A stretch of 42,848 nt of DNA from Rhizophagus sp. LPA8_4_AMF (taxonomy: Eukaryota; Glomeromycota; Glomeromycetes; Glomerales; Glomeraceae): the NCBI GenBank assembly GCA_021464525.1, contig JADRCO010000216.1, positions 1 to 42,848 on the forward strand. The letters run 5' to 3'. Both the position numbers and the translations under genes were made by a program. Shown here piece by piece: positions 10,322-20,931 of this stretch. The number at the start of each line of letters is the position of its first letter. The stretch's first letter is position 1. The notes below the pieces were generated by a model, which searched no databases, had not been told where the DNA came from, and worked only from the letters and a program-made list of their open reading frames with translations.

Positions 10322-10830
10322 TAGCTAAGTCGCTAAGAATTATTTTTAACCACATATCATACCCGTAGTCAGCACACATCTGGTAAATTTCCTAAGACTT
10401 TCTTGTATTATTTACTTTTTTCAAGAACAATTGTAGTAAATCAGATTTAGTAATGTATATAACAAATTACATTTACCGTATTTTATTTGGCAAACGATAT
10501 AATTTAATTATTCCGTTGCCCAGGGTTTGATATATCAATGATATATCAGGGGATAGTTGTTCATACATTAATAGTAAATTAAATGTATGCCTTATTACCT
10601 TTCAAGAATGTCACGATTCTTTTAAATATCTATCTTAATAGGCCAGGAGACAGGGGTATACATCTTTTGATGGTACGATACATAAGACTGGTCGTACGAA
10701 ATCAAGATCTATACTTATCGATCATGATTTATTTCCAATTATGACAATTTAACTTATTTTCGTGTTTTTATTAACATTCATTAATAATGAATTTAAAATT
10801 TTTTTCTCACAGTCAAAATTATTCTTAAAA
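10322..10830. promoter_or_regulatory. Upstream region of the ASXH-like gene
   Basis: No gene seen. The short repeat gatatatcaatgatatatca lies near 10530. No TATAAATA box is apparent before 10831, unlike the F-box loci, although the promoter must lie here. Confidence 0.4.
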
Positions 10831-12586
10831 ATGCCAAGAAAAAGAATTAATACTAAGAGTTTTGCTTCAGTTAGAAGGTCAACTCGCATTAAACGCGACG
10901 AACTCAAAGACGAACAACATTCAAATGAAGCAGCTGTTCAAGAAGTTTTTCCTGAAGATAAAGAAATTCAACCTGAACTTTTATCAAAAAAACGTACAAA
11001 ATCTGTTTCTCCCGTTTTTAAAAGTAAAAAGGCTCGTAATGAAGACGAAAAGCAACAACAAATAGAAGAAATAAAGATTGATGTTGTTTCTGCTCCAGAT
11101 AATGTCAACCAAGAATCAGAACCTATCAAAAGAAAAGATAAAGGAAAAAATAAAGTTATTGAATCGGTTTACGAAGATAATAAAGAAGACGCGTCAAGTA
11201 CTAGTTTCATGTCTTTTAAAAGTCTGTTTAATGAAAAATTGAATATAGCCACTTCCTTGAGCAATATCCCAACAAATAATAGTTCTGATAAGATGAATAT
11301 TGATGAATCTGATTCACTTGTTCAAGAAAAATGGGAAAAGATCAAAGCAGAACTCTTTGAAGTTCCCAAAAAGCCGTTTCCAGAATATCGTGAATATCAA
11401 GAAAAGTTGTTTACTAAACAACCTTGGATGAAAAAAAAAGATGTTGATTATCTTCAAAAATTATTCACAAATCCGAAATCCATGCTCGGTAGTAAACAAT
11501 TGAAAGTAAGTGTATTTATATTGTCGATCTTTATTTTTGCTGATTGTTAAAAACAATTAAATCGTTAAAATTTGAATAGTCACTTCTTAATTTTCAAGTA
11601 TACAATAAGTTTACGGATGATCAAAAAAGTCGTCTCTTGAAACTTGTACCGGATTGCGACTTAGTACCAATTGCGAACGATAGTGGAGAACCTATTGACA
11701 CTCCAAGAATTGAACGAGAATATACGGCTGCGGGAGTAGATCTTTATGTGCCGGGTGTATCTGAACCGGTTAATGAACTTGATCCAAATAAAGTTTGTCC
11801 TCGATTTGATTTTTGGCTTTCAGATTCTTTCAAAGATGCTCGATGGTGGCTCCAAACGAGCATTAGATATGGATATAATACTGATTATGGAGTCCATACA
11901 CAATGGAATAATCTTGAAAAATTTAAGACCGAAGTTCCCAAGAGTTGGAAGGTGATTGTTTATTTATTTATTTCAGTTGTTATTTATTAAATTTAACGTC
12001 ATTATTATCATTCAATAGAGTGATGGATATGAACAAGAGTGGGGACTCGGACTTTGGGGAAAATTAGGAAAGAAACAAGTTGCAGGGTAATTATTATATA
12101 ACGTAAATGTATAAATGCTTGTTTTACAATATTAATCAAATTTGTGATTTTAGTGATTCCGCAAAGATTTCTCTTCCCGAAATGGCCAAAGCACAGATCA
12201 TTAGACTGAACGATACATTAAAATATAAGCGACAATTTAAAAACATGGGGATAACAGTTTTAATGGATTTGAAGGTTAGTAACTACTTAATAATTTTATT
12301 CAGTGTTATATTATGGATTAATTCTTAATTTTGTTAGGTTATTGCCATTAATAAATCAACTGGTCATTTGAACCTTGAGTTACTTAAAGGGGGACAAAGC
12401 AAAATCATAGAAGATATACATAATCCAACTCGCTTGGAAAATGAAGTTTTAGATTTTGACGGACGTGTTTTAAAAGGTTCTCGTCCTAATGGTAATGCCT
12501 TTAAAAACTTTAGCATTGCAAGGTCAGGAGATTATTCCCCGAGTTTATTCGAGGCAAGAAAAGAATATTGGGCGAAAAATCAATAA
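10831..12586 (+). CDS. Five-exon nuclear protein with Asx-homology (ASXH/DEUBAD)-like domain
   Basis: Exons are 10831-11505, 11580-11951, 12019-12086, 12154-12274 and 12338-12586. The introns are 74, 67, 67 and 63 nt, all GT...AG. Joined, they give one frame of 494 residues ending TAA. The start MPRKRINTKSFASVRRSTR is preferred to an upstream in-frame start. Residues 1-150 are charged and low-complexity with nuclear-localisation-like KKRTK and KKAR patches. From about residue 200, WMKKKDVDYLQKLFTNPKS, LLNFQVYNKFTDDQ and SRLLKLVPDCDL match the Asx-homology pattern (L...L..PKS...., L.NF..Y..L....+..LL.L.P..D). FDFWLSDSFKDARWWLQ, about 80 residues further, resembles the end of that domain. ASXH/DEUBAD proteins bind and activate UCH-type deubiquitinases such as BAP1/Calypso on chromatin, so a role as deubiquitinase cofactor is inferred. 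The C-terminal 150 residues (YEQEWGLGLWGKLG, then IIRLNDTLKYKRQFKN) are conserved-looking but unrecognised. Exon structure is firm; function is moderate. Confidence 0.85.
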
Positions 12587-13479
12587 TTTTTGTTTTATTG
12601 TACATAATTTTCTATTTTTTCTTTCCTTTTTCATTTTATAATTTGATACGTACGTTTTTCTCTATATATTTTTATAAATGATATTCTGAGTACGTAATAG
12701 TGATTAAATATGAGATATTTACATAATAAAGAGTTTCATTAATTGATATCCGGATAAAATTGGTACTGTAATTTCGAGAAAGTTATTCTAGCTTCAAAAT
12801 AAATTTCCAATGATTTTTTTGCAATATTTAACAAGGGTTTTGCAGCATAAAATTACATGAGGCGTATCAGTATAAATATATTTATTGTTTAGTGACGTAA
12901 TGTTTTTTATTGATTGTCCTATAGATAACAATATTACAATAAAGAAAACATCTAGACGTTAAAGAACTATAATTACATGGACTAGACACTAAAAAAAAAT
13001 ACGCAACTACTTGATAATAATAGAACAATTCGTTTCTACTTTCTACAATAGAAATATATGGAAACATTATTTTACTTATTAGTATGTCACCATTGTACCC
13101 AAATGTTACTTTTTCCCCGATCATTTACTTGGTCATATACTACAATCTTTTATATGGTTTACATGGGCAGGATTGATAGTAATAGAAATGGGTCATGTGG
13201 GCTTGGACAGATACTTTACTTAAATTTGATACATAGTAAAGAAAACATTAATAATATGACGCAGGATGCGTCTTCGCTTACATGAAAGAATGTCATATAT
13301 TTTGCTCTGTTAAAAACGTATATTTTATGTAGTATGTGCATAAATATTTAATAAATTTTTGCAGTTAACTAAATATTAATTTTATAACTTTACAAATTAG
13401 CAAATAAAGCAATTATGTATTACAGCCTATTCTAATAATGATAAGAAATATGAATTTATAAAGCAAGCAGGACACATTA
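12587..13479. other. 3' flank and intergenic region
   Basis: A T-rich 3' untranslated region follows the stop at 12586. Nothing else is recognised. Open stretches near 12882-13124 and 13058-13285 overlap on opposite strands, lack family resemblance and are treated as chance. Confidence 0.45.
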
Positions 13480-13860
13480 ATGTTTCTTTTTCTTTTTCTT
13501 TTGTTTCTTTTGTTGTTGCGCCTTTTTCCGATTCTTACTTTGATTCTTTCTCTAATTTTTTTAGTGATTCCTCAGAAATATCAATGTACTTTAAAAATCG
13601 GGATCATTTAATACTTTACTAACTATACGAGCACCATGTATATTTATTTGTACGCATCTAATATTTGTTGATTTCAAATTTGATTGGAAAACTAAATTTA
13701 TATTAAAGGAAGTTTTTTTTTCAACTTTTAACTAATCGATCTTTGAATTAACAACTTCGTCTATGTCTTTAACCAGAAATAAAGCGTTATATTGCACGTA
13801 TTTTTCTGATACAAACTTAATTGATTCGATCCAACCAATTTAGTACCAAGTTAGAGCATA
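13480..13860 (-). pseudogene. Frameshifted minus-strand coding fragment, family unknown
   Basis: Read on the minus strand from about 13840 downwards, one frame gives IGWIESIKFVSEKYVQYNAL, then LVKDIDEVVNSKID, one TAG, then INLVFQSNLKSTNIRCVQIN and HGARIVSKVLNDPDF. A frameshift then leads to LKYIDISEESLKKLEKESK and a Lys/Gln-rich tail. More than 100 codons with a single stop and one shift is unusual in this AT-rich DNA and suggests an old gene end with a basic tail. I do not recognise the family. Confidence 0.45.
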
Positions 13861-15508
13861 CTTTTAAAGACGTAAAAACATAGATCTTTTATTATTTATC
13901 ACGAGTTCAGTATTGTCACTGCCCCAAATGAACGCAGTAGCCGCAATTCATACATAATGATGTCAAATCAGCCAATATGTTTTTTTCGGTTATCATGATA
14001 CACTAGATTCTTCAATTATTATTCGAGAGTAATCCTTACGTTATTGTCAGTAGATTAGAAATAAATAAACGAATTTTATTACTATAACTTGATTTTGCGA
14101 TGTTATATATAAATATTTGAATTTATTTGATTTTTCTGAATCATGAAATTCAATGCACAAAAACATTTTGGAAGATACTTTATTGAATTTTTTCTATTAT
14201 ACAAACATACTAATAATAAAATTTAAAAATTTAAAATAGCATAAAAAAGTGATTCGTGAATCATCCTGCAATTCTTTAATATTAAGAAAGAATGTTTTTA
14301 TGATAGAGTCTAGACAATTTTTGTTTGTTAATTTTAAAAAGGTAAAAATATTCCACTACCGGTGTCACATGACTAAGGAATATTTACTGTACCACCAGAT
14401 CATGATTTGGCCTTATATCTACGTTATAATGCATAGACAGAAATATGAAATTTTGTTTATTTAATTAATCTTTGTCGTTGTGCCACTGGAATAACAATTT
14501 ACTATGAACAATATGTATACTGTAGTTTCATTTTGTTGATCCTTATTAAACAAATTTGTATAGTACATTTATCATTATCACTGGGGCCATGTAACTCGGG
14601 TATACCGTATATGTATATCATTGGTTTCTCCGTAAATATTTTGACTAATCGAAAAATATAACCGCAGTCAAAGTTATCATGCATGCATGAGTGCGTCTAC
14701 AATCATTTAATTTTTTGACATGATAACAAATAATATGTTAAATATTATTATTCTAAAACTGGAAACAATGATGAAATCTATGAAATTGCTTATTTTGTCA
14801 ACTTAATACTAGTCGGATATTAAACGCATATAACACATTTTCTCTCATTTACTGTTTCAAACATACAATATTTGTATCTTTTATGCATTGAAACTTTAAA
14901 GGATTCCATTTCTTTAAAAGGGATTAAAGAAAATTAAAAAGTTTAATTAAAATTTTATTAATTATTAAGTGCACTACGTTTCAAATTAATGCTTAGAAAA
15001 TTGAAAAAAAAATTTATTTCTCTTCATCAAATTATCAATAAAAATTAATTTATTAAAGAATATATGTCGCACGTTATATATTTGATGATCTAGAATTTTC
15101 CAGAAAATTTTTTATAGGGACAAAATTAAGTACTTTCAACAAAATCCTAAATAGAAAGAAAAAAAACCATTGTTATGATCCCCCTAATTTAAAAATATTA
15201 TATATGCATGATAAATTTAATAATAAACTTAATAAATAATAGAAATATATTTTAAAATTTATAGTCTGAAACTTTGAACTCCCAAATTGAGTTTATTGAT
15301 TTTTAGAATTTGTGTTATACAAGAAAATTAACTACTTTCAATAAATCTTAAACGGGAGAAAAAAACAAATCATTGTTGGATGTCGGAGTAAGCGAGAACA
15401 ATCTTTTTTTTCCGATCATTTCGATTAAAACGGACAATATTTATTTTTTTTCAAGTATTGAAAATTAAACTAAACGTATAATTTCTAGTAATTTAACGTA
15501 AATTTTTT
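13861..15508. other. AT-rich intergenic region with a pair of direct repeats
   Basis: No gene seen. About 15120-15175 (acaaaattaagtactttcaa onwards, to accattgtta) and 15322-15378 (gaaaattaactactttcaat onwards, to atcattgttg) are diverged direct repeats offset by roughly 205 bp, both upstream of the F-box gene at 15674. Confidence 0.5.
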
Positions 15509-15516
15509 ATATAAAT
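15509..15516 (+). promoter_or_regulatory. TATAAATA box of F-box gene
   Basis: TATAAATA lies 165 nt upstream of the ATG at 15674, followed by a T-rich leader. It is the same octamer as upstream of the loci at 1227 and 32288. Confidence 0.5.
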
Positions 15517-15673
15517 ATGGATCGTTATTTTGTAGTTTTTTGATATTTAACATTTTTTTTACATACTATTTGTTTATACTATTGTTTTCACATTATTCAT
15601 CATTCAAACTTTGTATAATTCATACTATTTATCATTTAACTATTTATTGTTTTTATATATCTATTTCTTTTCC

Positions 15674-17092
15674 ATGGCTCAACTTGTTCCAGACGTTCTC
15701 TTGATAATTTTTACCGAATTGAAGGATGATCCCGTTTCCTTACATTCATGTCTCTTGGTTAATAAAGACTGGTTTAACATAGCTACACCTATATTATGGA
15801 AATATATTTCATACGCTTACGAAGATCCTTTCCTCCATAATCCAGAATCACGTTTAAAACTTTACAACGTGATAGCACATTTTCTACCAAATGATCCGGA
15901 AGACCCTTTACCCCAAAATAATATCATATTACCTTTGAATAAATTATCAAGAACGCCAACGCTTAACTATATGAATTTTTTCACTCGTATCACACCATTT
16001 TGGATTTTAGATATGGCACATTTTTTAATCAAAGTAAAAGTTAAGGATTATAAGAGAAAAATACAAATTTTGGAAGAAGAAATTTACAAATTAATTTTTA
16101 GTAAATGTTTAAATGTAAAATATTTCTCTTGGGATACTGAAAAAAATTTTTATGAATATCCAAACTCGAGATATTTTTTCTCAAACCTGGATTCACTTGA
16201 AATTAATTGGAAGTTCATAACCAATCAAAATTTTTCTAATATTTCCAAAATTTGTCAAAATATCTCTAAATTAGAGATAAATTATTGTGGTAAAGATAAA
16301 GATAAAAAATCTTTAATTAATTTTATTAAAAATCAAAATAATTTGCAATCTTTGTTTCTGGATTTTAATAATGTGAAAGGTACCTGTAAATTATTAAGTA
16401 ATGTGATTAGAGACAAAGGTCCAACATTAAAAAATATTACTTTACAACCTACGCTCAAATGTGTTTCGCCTATATTTATCCAGTCTTTAGATAATATATT
16501 AGAAATAACTCTTAATAATAAATTAAATAAAAATGTAGACTGGCAAGAATGGGAAAAGTATTTGAACATTAAAGAATTCCCTCACCTTATACGCCTTCAA
16601 ACTTCATACTTACCATTTAATATTGTAAGTATAATAATCGGAAAGTCTGGTGGGAAAATATTAGAGATTGATGCACGTCATTCAATTAAATTTTTAGATT
16701 ATACAACCGAAAATAAAAATTTAATTATAACAATATCAAAAAACTGCCCTCTATTAACTAGGTTAGGCCTAGATGTTGACCATAAAAATTTAAGTGAACT
16801 AAGCATGATGTTCTCAAATTGTAAACAATTGGAGGAAGTAAATTTTACAACAGTTAAAGTATTACCCACTGGAGATGAATTGTTAAGAGTTATAAACGAT
16901 TCTCCACTCAATAATTTGCGGAATATTTCATTTAGTGATAAATGGAATTTCTCATTAGAAGGGGTGAAAATTTTTCTAAAAAATTGGAAAAGTAAGAATA
17001 GATTGCCAATTAAGTTTACACCCCATTATGATGATGAAAGGAATTTTTATTGGACTGTTGAACACAATAGGTTGGTAGAATGGTACCAATAG
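15674..17092 (+). CDS. F-box/LRR-like protein
   Basis: An intact, intronless gene of 472 residues. The F-box fills about residues 1-45: MAQLVPDVLLIIFTEL, DDPVSLHSCLLVNKDW, then IATPILWKYI. These bind the Skp1 adaptor in an SCF ubiquitin ligase, by family knowledge. The rest is a leucine/asparagine-rich repeat region with recurring CxNxxxLEI-type strands (KICQNISKLEINYCG; LNVKYFSWD; NCPLLTRLGLDVD; NCKQLEEVNF), presumably a substrate-binding solenoid. No membrane segment or signal peptide is evident. The start is set at 15674, the first ATG before the conserved F-box; the frame upstream has only a TTG. It is the intact relative of the truncated locus at 1227. The specific substrate cannot be inferred. 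Confidence 0.93.
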   Translation: MAQLVPDVLLIIFTELKDDPVSLHSCLLVNKDWFNIATPILWKYISYAYEDPFLHNPESRLKLYNVIAHFLPNDPEDPLPQNNIILPLNKLSRTPTLNYMNFFTRITPFWILDMAHFLIKVKVKDYKRKIQILEEEIYKLIFSKCLNVKYFSWDTEKNFYEYPNSRYFFSNLDSLEINWKFITNQNFSNISKICQNISKLEINYCGKDKDKKSLINFIKNQNNLQSLFLDFNNVKGTCKLLSNVIRDKGPTLKNITLQPTLKCVSPIFIQSLDNILEITLNNKLNKNVDWQEWEKYLNIKEFPHLIRLQTSYLPFNIVSIIIGKSGGKILEIDARHSIKFLDYTTENKNLIITISKNCPLLTRLGLDVDHKNLSELSMMFSNCKQLEEVNFTTVKVLPTGDELLRVINDSPLNNLRNISFSDKWNFSLEGVKIFLKNWKSKNRLPIKFTPHYDDERNFYWTVEHNRLVEWYQ

Positions 17093-17272
17093 TCAGATTA
17101 TTAAATTTTATTTTATAATTATTTTTAAATAAATTAAGTTTTCATATTAAAAAAATATGTATCAAAATGACAGATTTTATACACCTAAAAAAGGTGGTAA
17201 TATTAAACTCCTTTATATGCATTTAGTCAGTGATTCCAAAATTATTAGTAAATAGTCATTTTAGAACCTGAT
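17093..17272. other. 3' flank of F-box gene
   Basis: An AT-rich 3' untranslated region. aaaaaaggtggtaatattaa lies near 17190 and no clear poly-A signal can be chosen. Confidence 0.4.
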
Positions 17273-17375
17273 ATAATTTACTTTATCACCTGGCTACTAA
17301 TTGGTATCTAGAAAATTTTCCGCCAGTTATAAACTGGCGGACCAATTAGTATATCCAGGATGATAAAAAAATTAT
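17273..17375. repeat. Foldback palindrome 1 (MITE-like)
   Basis: An inner hairpin, ccgccagtt-ata-aactggcgg (17320-17328 and 17332-17340), is perfect. Outside it, the left arm 17273-17305 (ataatttactttatcacctg..actaattggt) pairs with the right arm 17341-17375 (accaattagt..ccagg..gataaaaaaattat) with a few mismatches. About 103 bp in all can fold on itself. Confidence 0.8.
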
Positions 17376-17450
17376 TTACTAGCATATAAATGGGTCATCA
17401 TCCTTCGGATGATAACCCATTTATATACTTACTACTAGATCAGTAAATAA
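17372..17450. repeat. Foldback palindrome 2, abutting the first
   Basis: The centre atcatcc-ttc-ggatgat (17397-17413) lies within tataaatgggt (17385-17395) and acccatttata (17415-17425). The ends ttatttact (17372-17380) and agtaaataa (17442-17450) pair as well. The two palindromes overlap by about four bases and are probably one composite foldback insertion. Confidence 0.8.
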
Positions 17451-18711
17451 CTAATACTTATTCGTAAGATCATGCGAACTGTTCCTTTGCATGTTCCATA
17501 TACCGTATTTAATAAAAGATTTAAAATAAATTCCATATTTTTTTTAATTCAATATGCTTTCTAATATTATGTTGTTCCTTTGCATTCTTTATAAAAGCTT
17601 AGAACAAACTTATGGAAAATCCTTTACTAGGAGTAGTTTTTTCTGAAGTTTGATAAAATAAAATTACGAAAAATATTTATTACTGCGAGTACTCTGTGAG
17701 TGGTCGAAATTTAATCACGTCGAGTAAAAATTGTGTTAATATTCTGTGTAATATAACAGATAAAATCCTAAGTTATTTATTATATTATACTTTTCTTAAT
17801 AATATTTTAAAATTAAAATTGTTAATATTTGTAAATAATGGTTTAGGGCCGTTTAGAGCGTTGCGTTTAAATAAAAATTTCATTAACTTAATAAACGTCA
17901 TAGCATTTACTTTCTAAACGGAACGTTTTTTAACAACTGTCTAGTAATAATTTTAGCGATATCGTTATAAGTAATTTCTATATGAAGTCGTTTTAACAAT
18001 GTTCAACTTTCATTAAATTGATTTGGATATTATGATGTTTGCGTAAATATTTTTAAATTTGAGCTTAAACGTTTAAATCATCGGCTTTCTAATTAAATTT
18101 ACTTGATCAATATTTTTGTAACTTTCTAATTAAGTTACTTACAGTACGTTTGCAATCCTTTTAGAGCGGTTTTTACATCAGGAAATTTAATCCACATGGA
18201 AATCCACATCAAATATTGTGGAAATCTGATATTTTCCAAATATCCTGTGTCAAAACAAATGGTATTTTCGGCATAGATCCACAAAATTCGAAGATTAAAA
18301 TATGTGGATCCATGTAGGCAGGTATATGGGAATTTCTGAACTAATCCATACGATCTACCTAAAAATTTCATGATGTATAACTTCTTCCTCCAAAATATAC
18401 AATATTAAATTCGACCACAAATCCCGTCGAAGTTGTACTATTAATTCCTGGTACAAGTTTAAATTCAGTATTATTGTAAATTAAACGATACCAATTTTTT
18501 AAATATAATTAAGATTTTGATGATGTTTAGTTAGATAGTGTTATTTTCTCAGTATGCATAAATGCTGAATGAATAATTTTATATTTTTTTTGAAAGGCAA
18601 AAATATCTCTTAATTTAGAATCAAAGGTTGAATTATTTCATGTAAAGCTATCAATAATTATGGAAATTAATGTTTTGAACGAAATTATTCAACTATTAGT
18701 GATTCACTTAA
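17451..18711. other. AT-rich intergenic region
   Basis: No gene recognised. The stretch 18135-18370 is less AT-rich and contains several tccaca/gtggat motifs in both orientations, so it may be a decayed repeat. An open minus-strand stretch there has no family resemblance. Confidence 0.4.
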
Positions 18712-18958
18712 TTTATTGGATAGTTCATCCCCCTCTTTGGATTAACCACCACATCGATAGGGACAGTAACGCCACCAATGGTTATCGGGAAATCCGATAA
18801 CTTCGCCTAGTGACCGTCTCCGTTCACCGTTAATGTTTATCATCACGATGGTCGATGGTCGGTCGATATGAATTCCCAAATCGTTTAGCAATTTGGCAGG
18901 TTCCCCTCCCCTCTTCAATGAATATAGAATCATGTTACTAGCATGTATGTCAACAATT
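18712..18958 (-). pseudogene. Retropepsin (retroviral-type aspartic protease) remnant of an LTR retrotransposon
   Basis: On the minus strand the order is DIHASN (a damaged active-site DTGASN), then KLLNDLGIHIDRPSTIVM, NINGERRRSLGEV, and after a frameshift near 18785 PITIGGVTVPIDVVV. This is the retropepsin-like fold found in Ty3/gypsy-type Pol proteins: DTGA..., LGL.I, the flap region, then I.I....PI.V.V. The active-site aspartate is kept but Thr-Gly is lost, and the frame is broken, so it is inactive. No reverse transcriptase or LTR is visible beside it. Confidence 0.72.
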
Positions 18959-19189
18959 TTGATATAAGAAATATATTTGGTTTATTTATAAATGAATGAT
19001 ACATATTAAAGTTCCTCATTTTATTTCTTATTTTAATAAAATTTGAGATACAAAGAGCTGGAACTGATGCTCCTTTGATGATTGATAGTACTGAGTTGTT
19101 GGAGTGGGAAGAATCCTAGCGTCCACCTGTAATATTAAATTGGCGTTAATGAAGATATAACAATAATCAAAGTGTAATTTATTCCTATG
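18959..19189. other. Short intergenic stretch before the HSP70 remnant
   Basis: No gene named. 19050-19110 reads IQRAGTDAPLMIDSTELLEW on the plus strand, an open scrap of unknown origin. Confidence 0.3.
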
Positions 19190-19803
19190 ATGCAAAAATC
19201 ATATTCCAAACCTACCACAGCCATATTGATTGATATACTCATTCCGAATTGTTGGAGGTGTTCATTGCCTCGATAATTGTGCTCTCTGTCGTCTGAAGGA
19301 ACAATGCGAACGTGTAAAACGAGCACTTTCAGCATCAACACAAGCTTTCATTGGAATTGATTCTCTTTTTGAAGTATTGACTTTTATACTGCTTTGACAA
19401 GTGCTAAATTTGAAGAATTAAATCAAGATTTATTTCAATTTATTATGGATTCTATCGAAAAAGTACTCGGTAAAATCTACAAATGCCAAGTCCACGAAAT
19501 CATTTAGTTGGTAGATATCTGAATTTTTTAACGGCAAAGAATTAAAATAAATCTATCAATTCTGATGAAGCAGCTGCTTATGGTGCTGCAATACAAGCCG
19601 CTATTTTATCTCATAACGATAATAATTCTGAAAAAAATTCAAATTTAACGTTACTTGATGTTGCTGTTTTTTCTCTTGGTATCGAAATCTGTGATACCAT
19701 GATACCATTTATTGATAGTAATACAACTAAAGTTTCTTCAATCAAAATTATATAATAATTCAATATATGTAGGTAAATTCGGAATGGTTCCTCCATCTTC
19801 TAG
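19190..19803 (+). pseudogene. HSP70 chaperone pseudogene
   Basis: The order and text follow the second half of the HSP70 ATPase domain and the start of the substrate-binding domain. RRLKEQCERVKRALSASTQA and IDSLFE lie at about 19290-19370, [16 protein letters not shown] at about 19402-19449, and EKVLG, the decayed K.HEI..LVG.. and FLTAKN up to 19545. [19 protein letters not shown] lies at 19556-19612, [14 protein letters not shown] at 19646-19687, and a worn GKFGMVPPSSR at about 19771-19803 matches the LGKFEL.GIPPAPR of HSP70. Stops and frame changes are many, and the STRIP motif region (GGSTRIP) is deleted. The N-terminal half is unrecognisable apart from a possible EPTAAI relic near 19210. 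Confidence 0.88.
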
Positions 19804-19923
19804 ATTTTTTTATCCTAATTCTAAACCTTCAACGCTCTACCCACGGGGTCTACTTTTAAATTCGAGACCAACTATCTTGTCCTTCCTATAAAATAAACAC
19901 ATTCTGACATTTCGGCGGACGGC

Positions 19924-20330
19924 CTAACTTTTTTCAAATTGTACAATAACCATATTTTTTTTCTGCTTTCTTTCCATCATTTCTCTAACTAGTAACAGAT
20001 CATTGTTGTGAACTTTCGTTTTTGTAAAATCACAATAAATAACTTTCTCTATTTGGTTAGATAATATTAAAAGCTTCCTAATGATTTGGATAAGTTCCAA
20101 GAGTTTTGAATTTTCGTTCAAGAGGTTGAAAGAATATGCCCTTCCACTCCTTTTGAATTTAATGGTTCAAGTTGTTCAGATATTTCCGGTTCTTTTGGTT
20201 TATTTGTTTAATATGGAAAAGCTTTTAAAAACTTGATAACATCCTTCTTTTAAAGATGGTTCTAGTATTTTCCATGGTTTATGATTATATGGTAATTGGT
20301 AAATATAAGAGTGATGGTGGATCTGCTAAT
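19924..20330 (-). pseudogene. Minus-strand coding remnant, family unknown
   Basis: Reading downwards from about 20300: QLPYNHKPWKILEPSLKEGC, then SFSILNKPKEPEISEQLEPL, a stop near 20120, then in another frame NENSKLLELIQIIRKLLILS, a basic stretch (EMMERKQKKN) and a final stop at 19924. The combination of a Pro/Glu-rich linker and an amphipathic end looks like real protein. No family is recognised and no ATG is visible. Confidence 0.4.
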
Positions 20331-20931
20331 ATATTATTTGAGACGGATGATAGTATTATTGTACGTACTTCATGCTGAATCCATTAATCAAGGTACGCTC
20401 TTAAATTTAAATAACAATTAGTATAACATTCTTATAATGTGATAATTACAAAATAAAAGCCAAACAAATACCTATCATTACACCACCGGTTATTAGAATT
20501 AAGCCCTACTTTATACAACCTTCATACAAAACTTTGTTGTTATTGATCATTTGAAATAAATTTTTACGCGATTTTAAGCATGCCAGATTATTATTGAGAT
20601 TCATCATTATTGTTAAATTTCGTTGGCAATTGAAGCCTCACATTATCCGATTATCCAACAAAATCAATAGATTGAATTATACTAATATATTCTGCTAATT
20701 CACAAACCACCAGCGAATTTAATCGTAATTTTTCCAAAGAACCAATTACTAAAGTTATAATGTGCTACCCTTTCAACTCATATAACTTCTTCGTCTCCCA
20801 CAACTACACGTAAAAGAATCAAGAGAGGTCCGCTAAAGAATATACTGAAATAGTCTAAATGAAATATTTAAATAATCTCCGATGTTATTTTTTTCTGTCA
20901 AAATAAAAAGAAAAACATTACATCACATAAT
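20331..20931. other. Intergenic region
   Basis: No gene recognised. Base composition is milder than elsewhere (for example 20640-20830), which suggests old coding or transposon sequence, but no reading frame persists. Confidence 0.35.
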
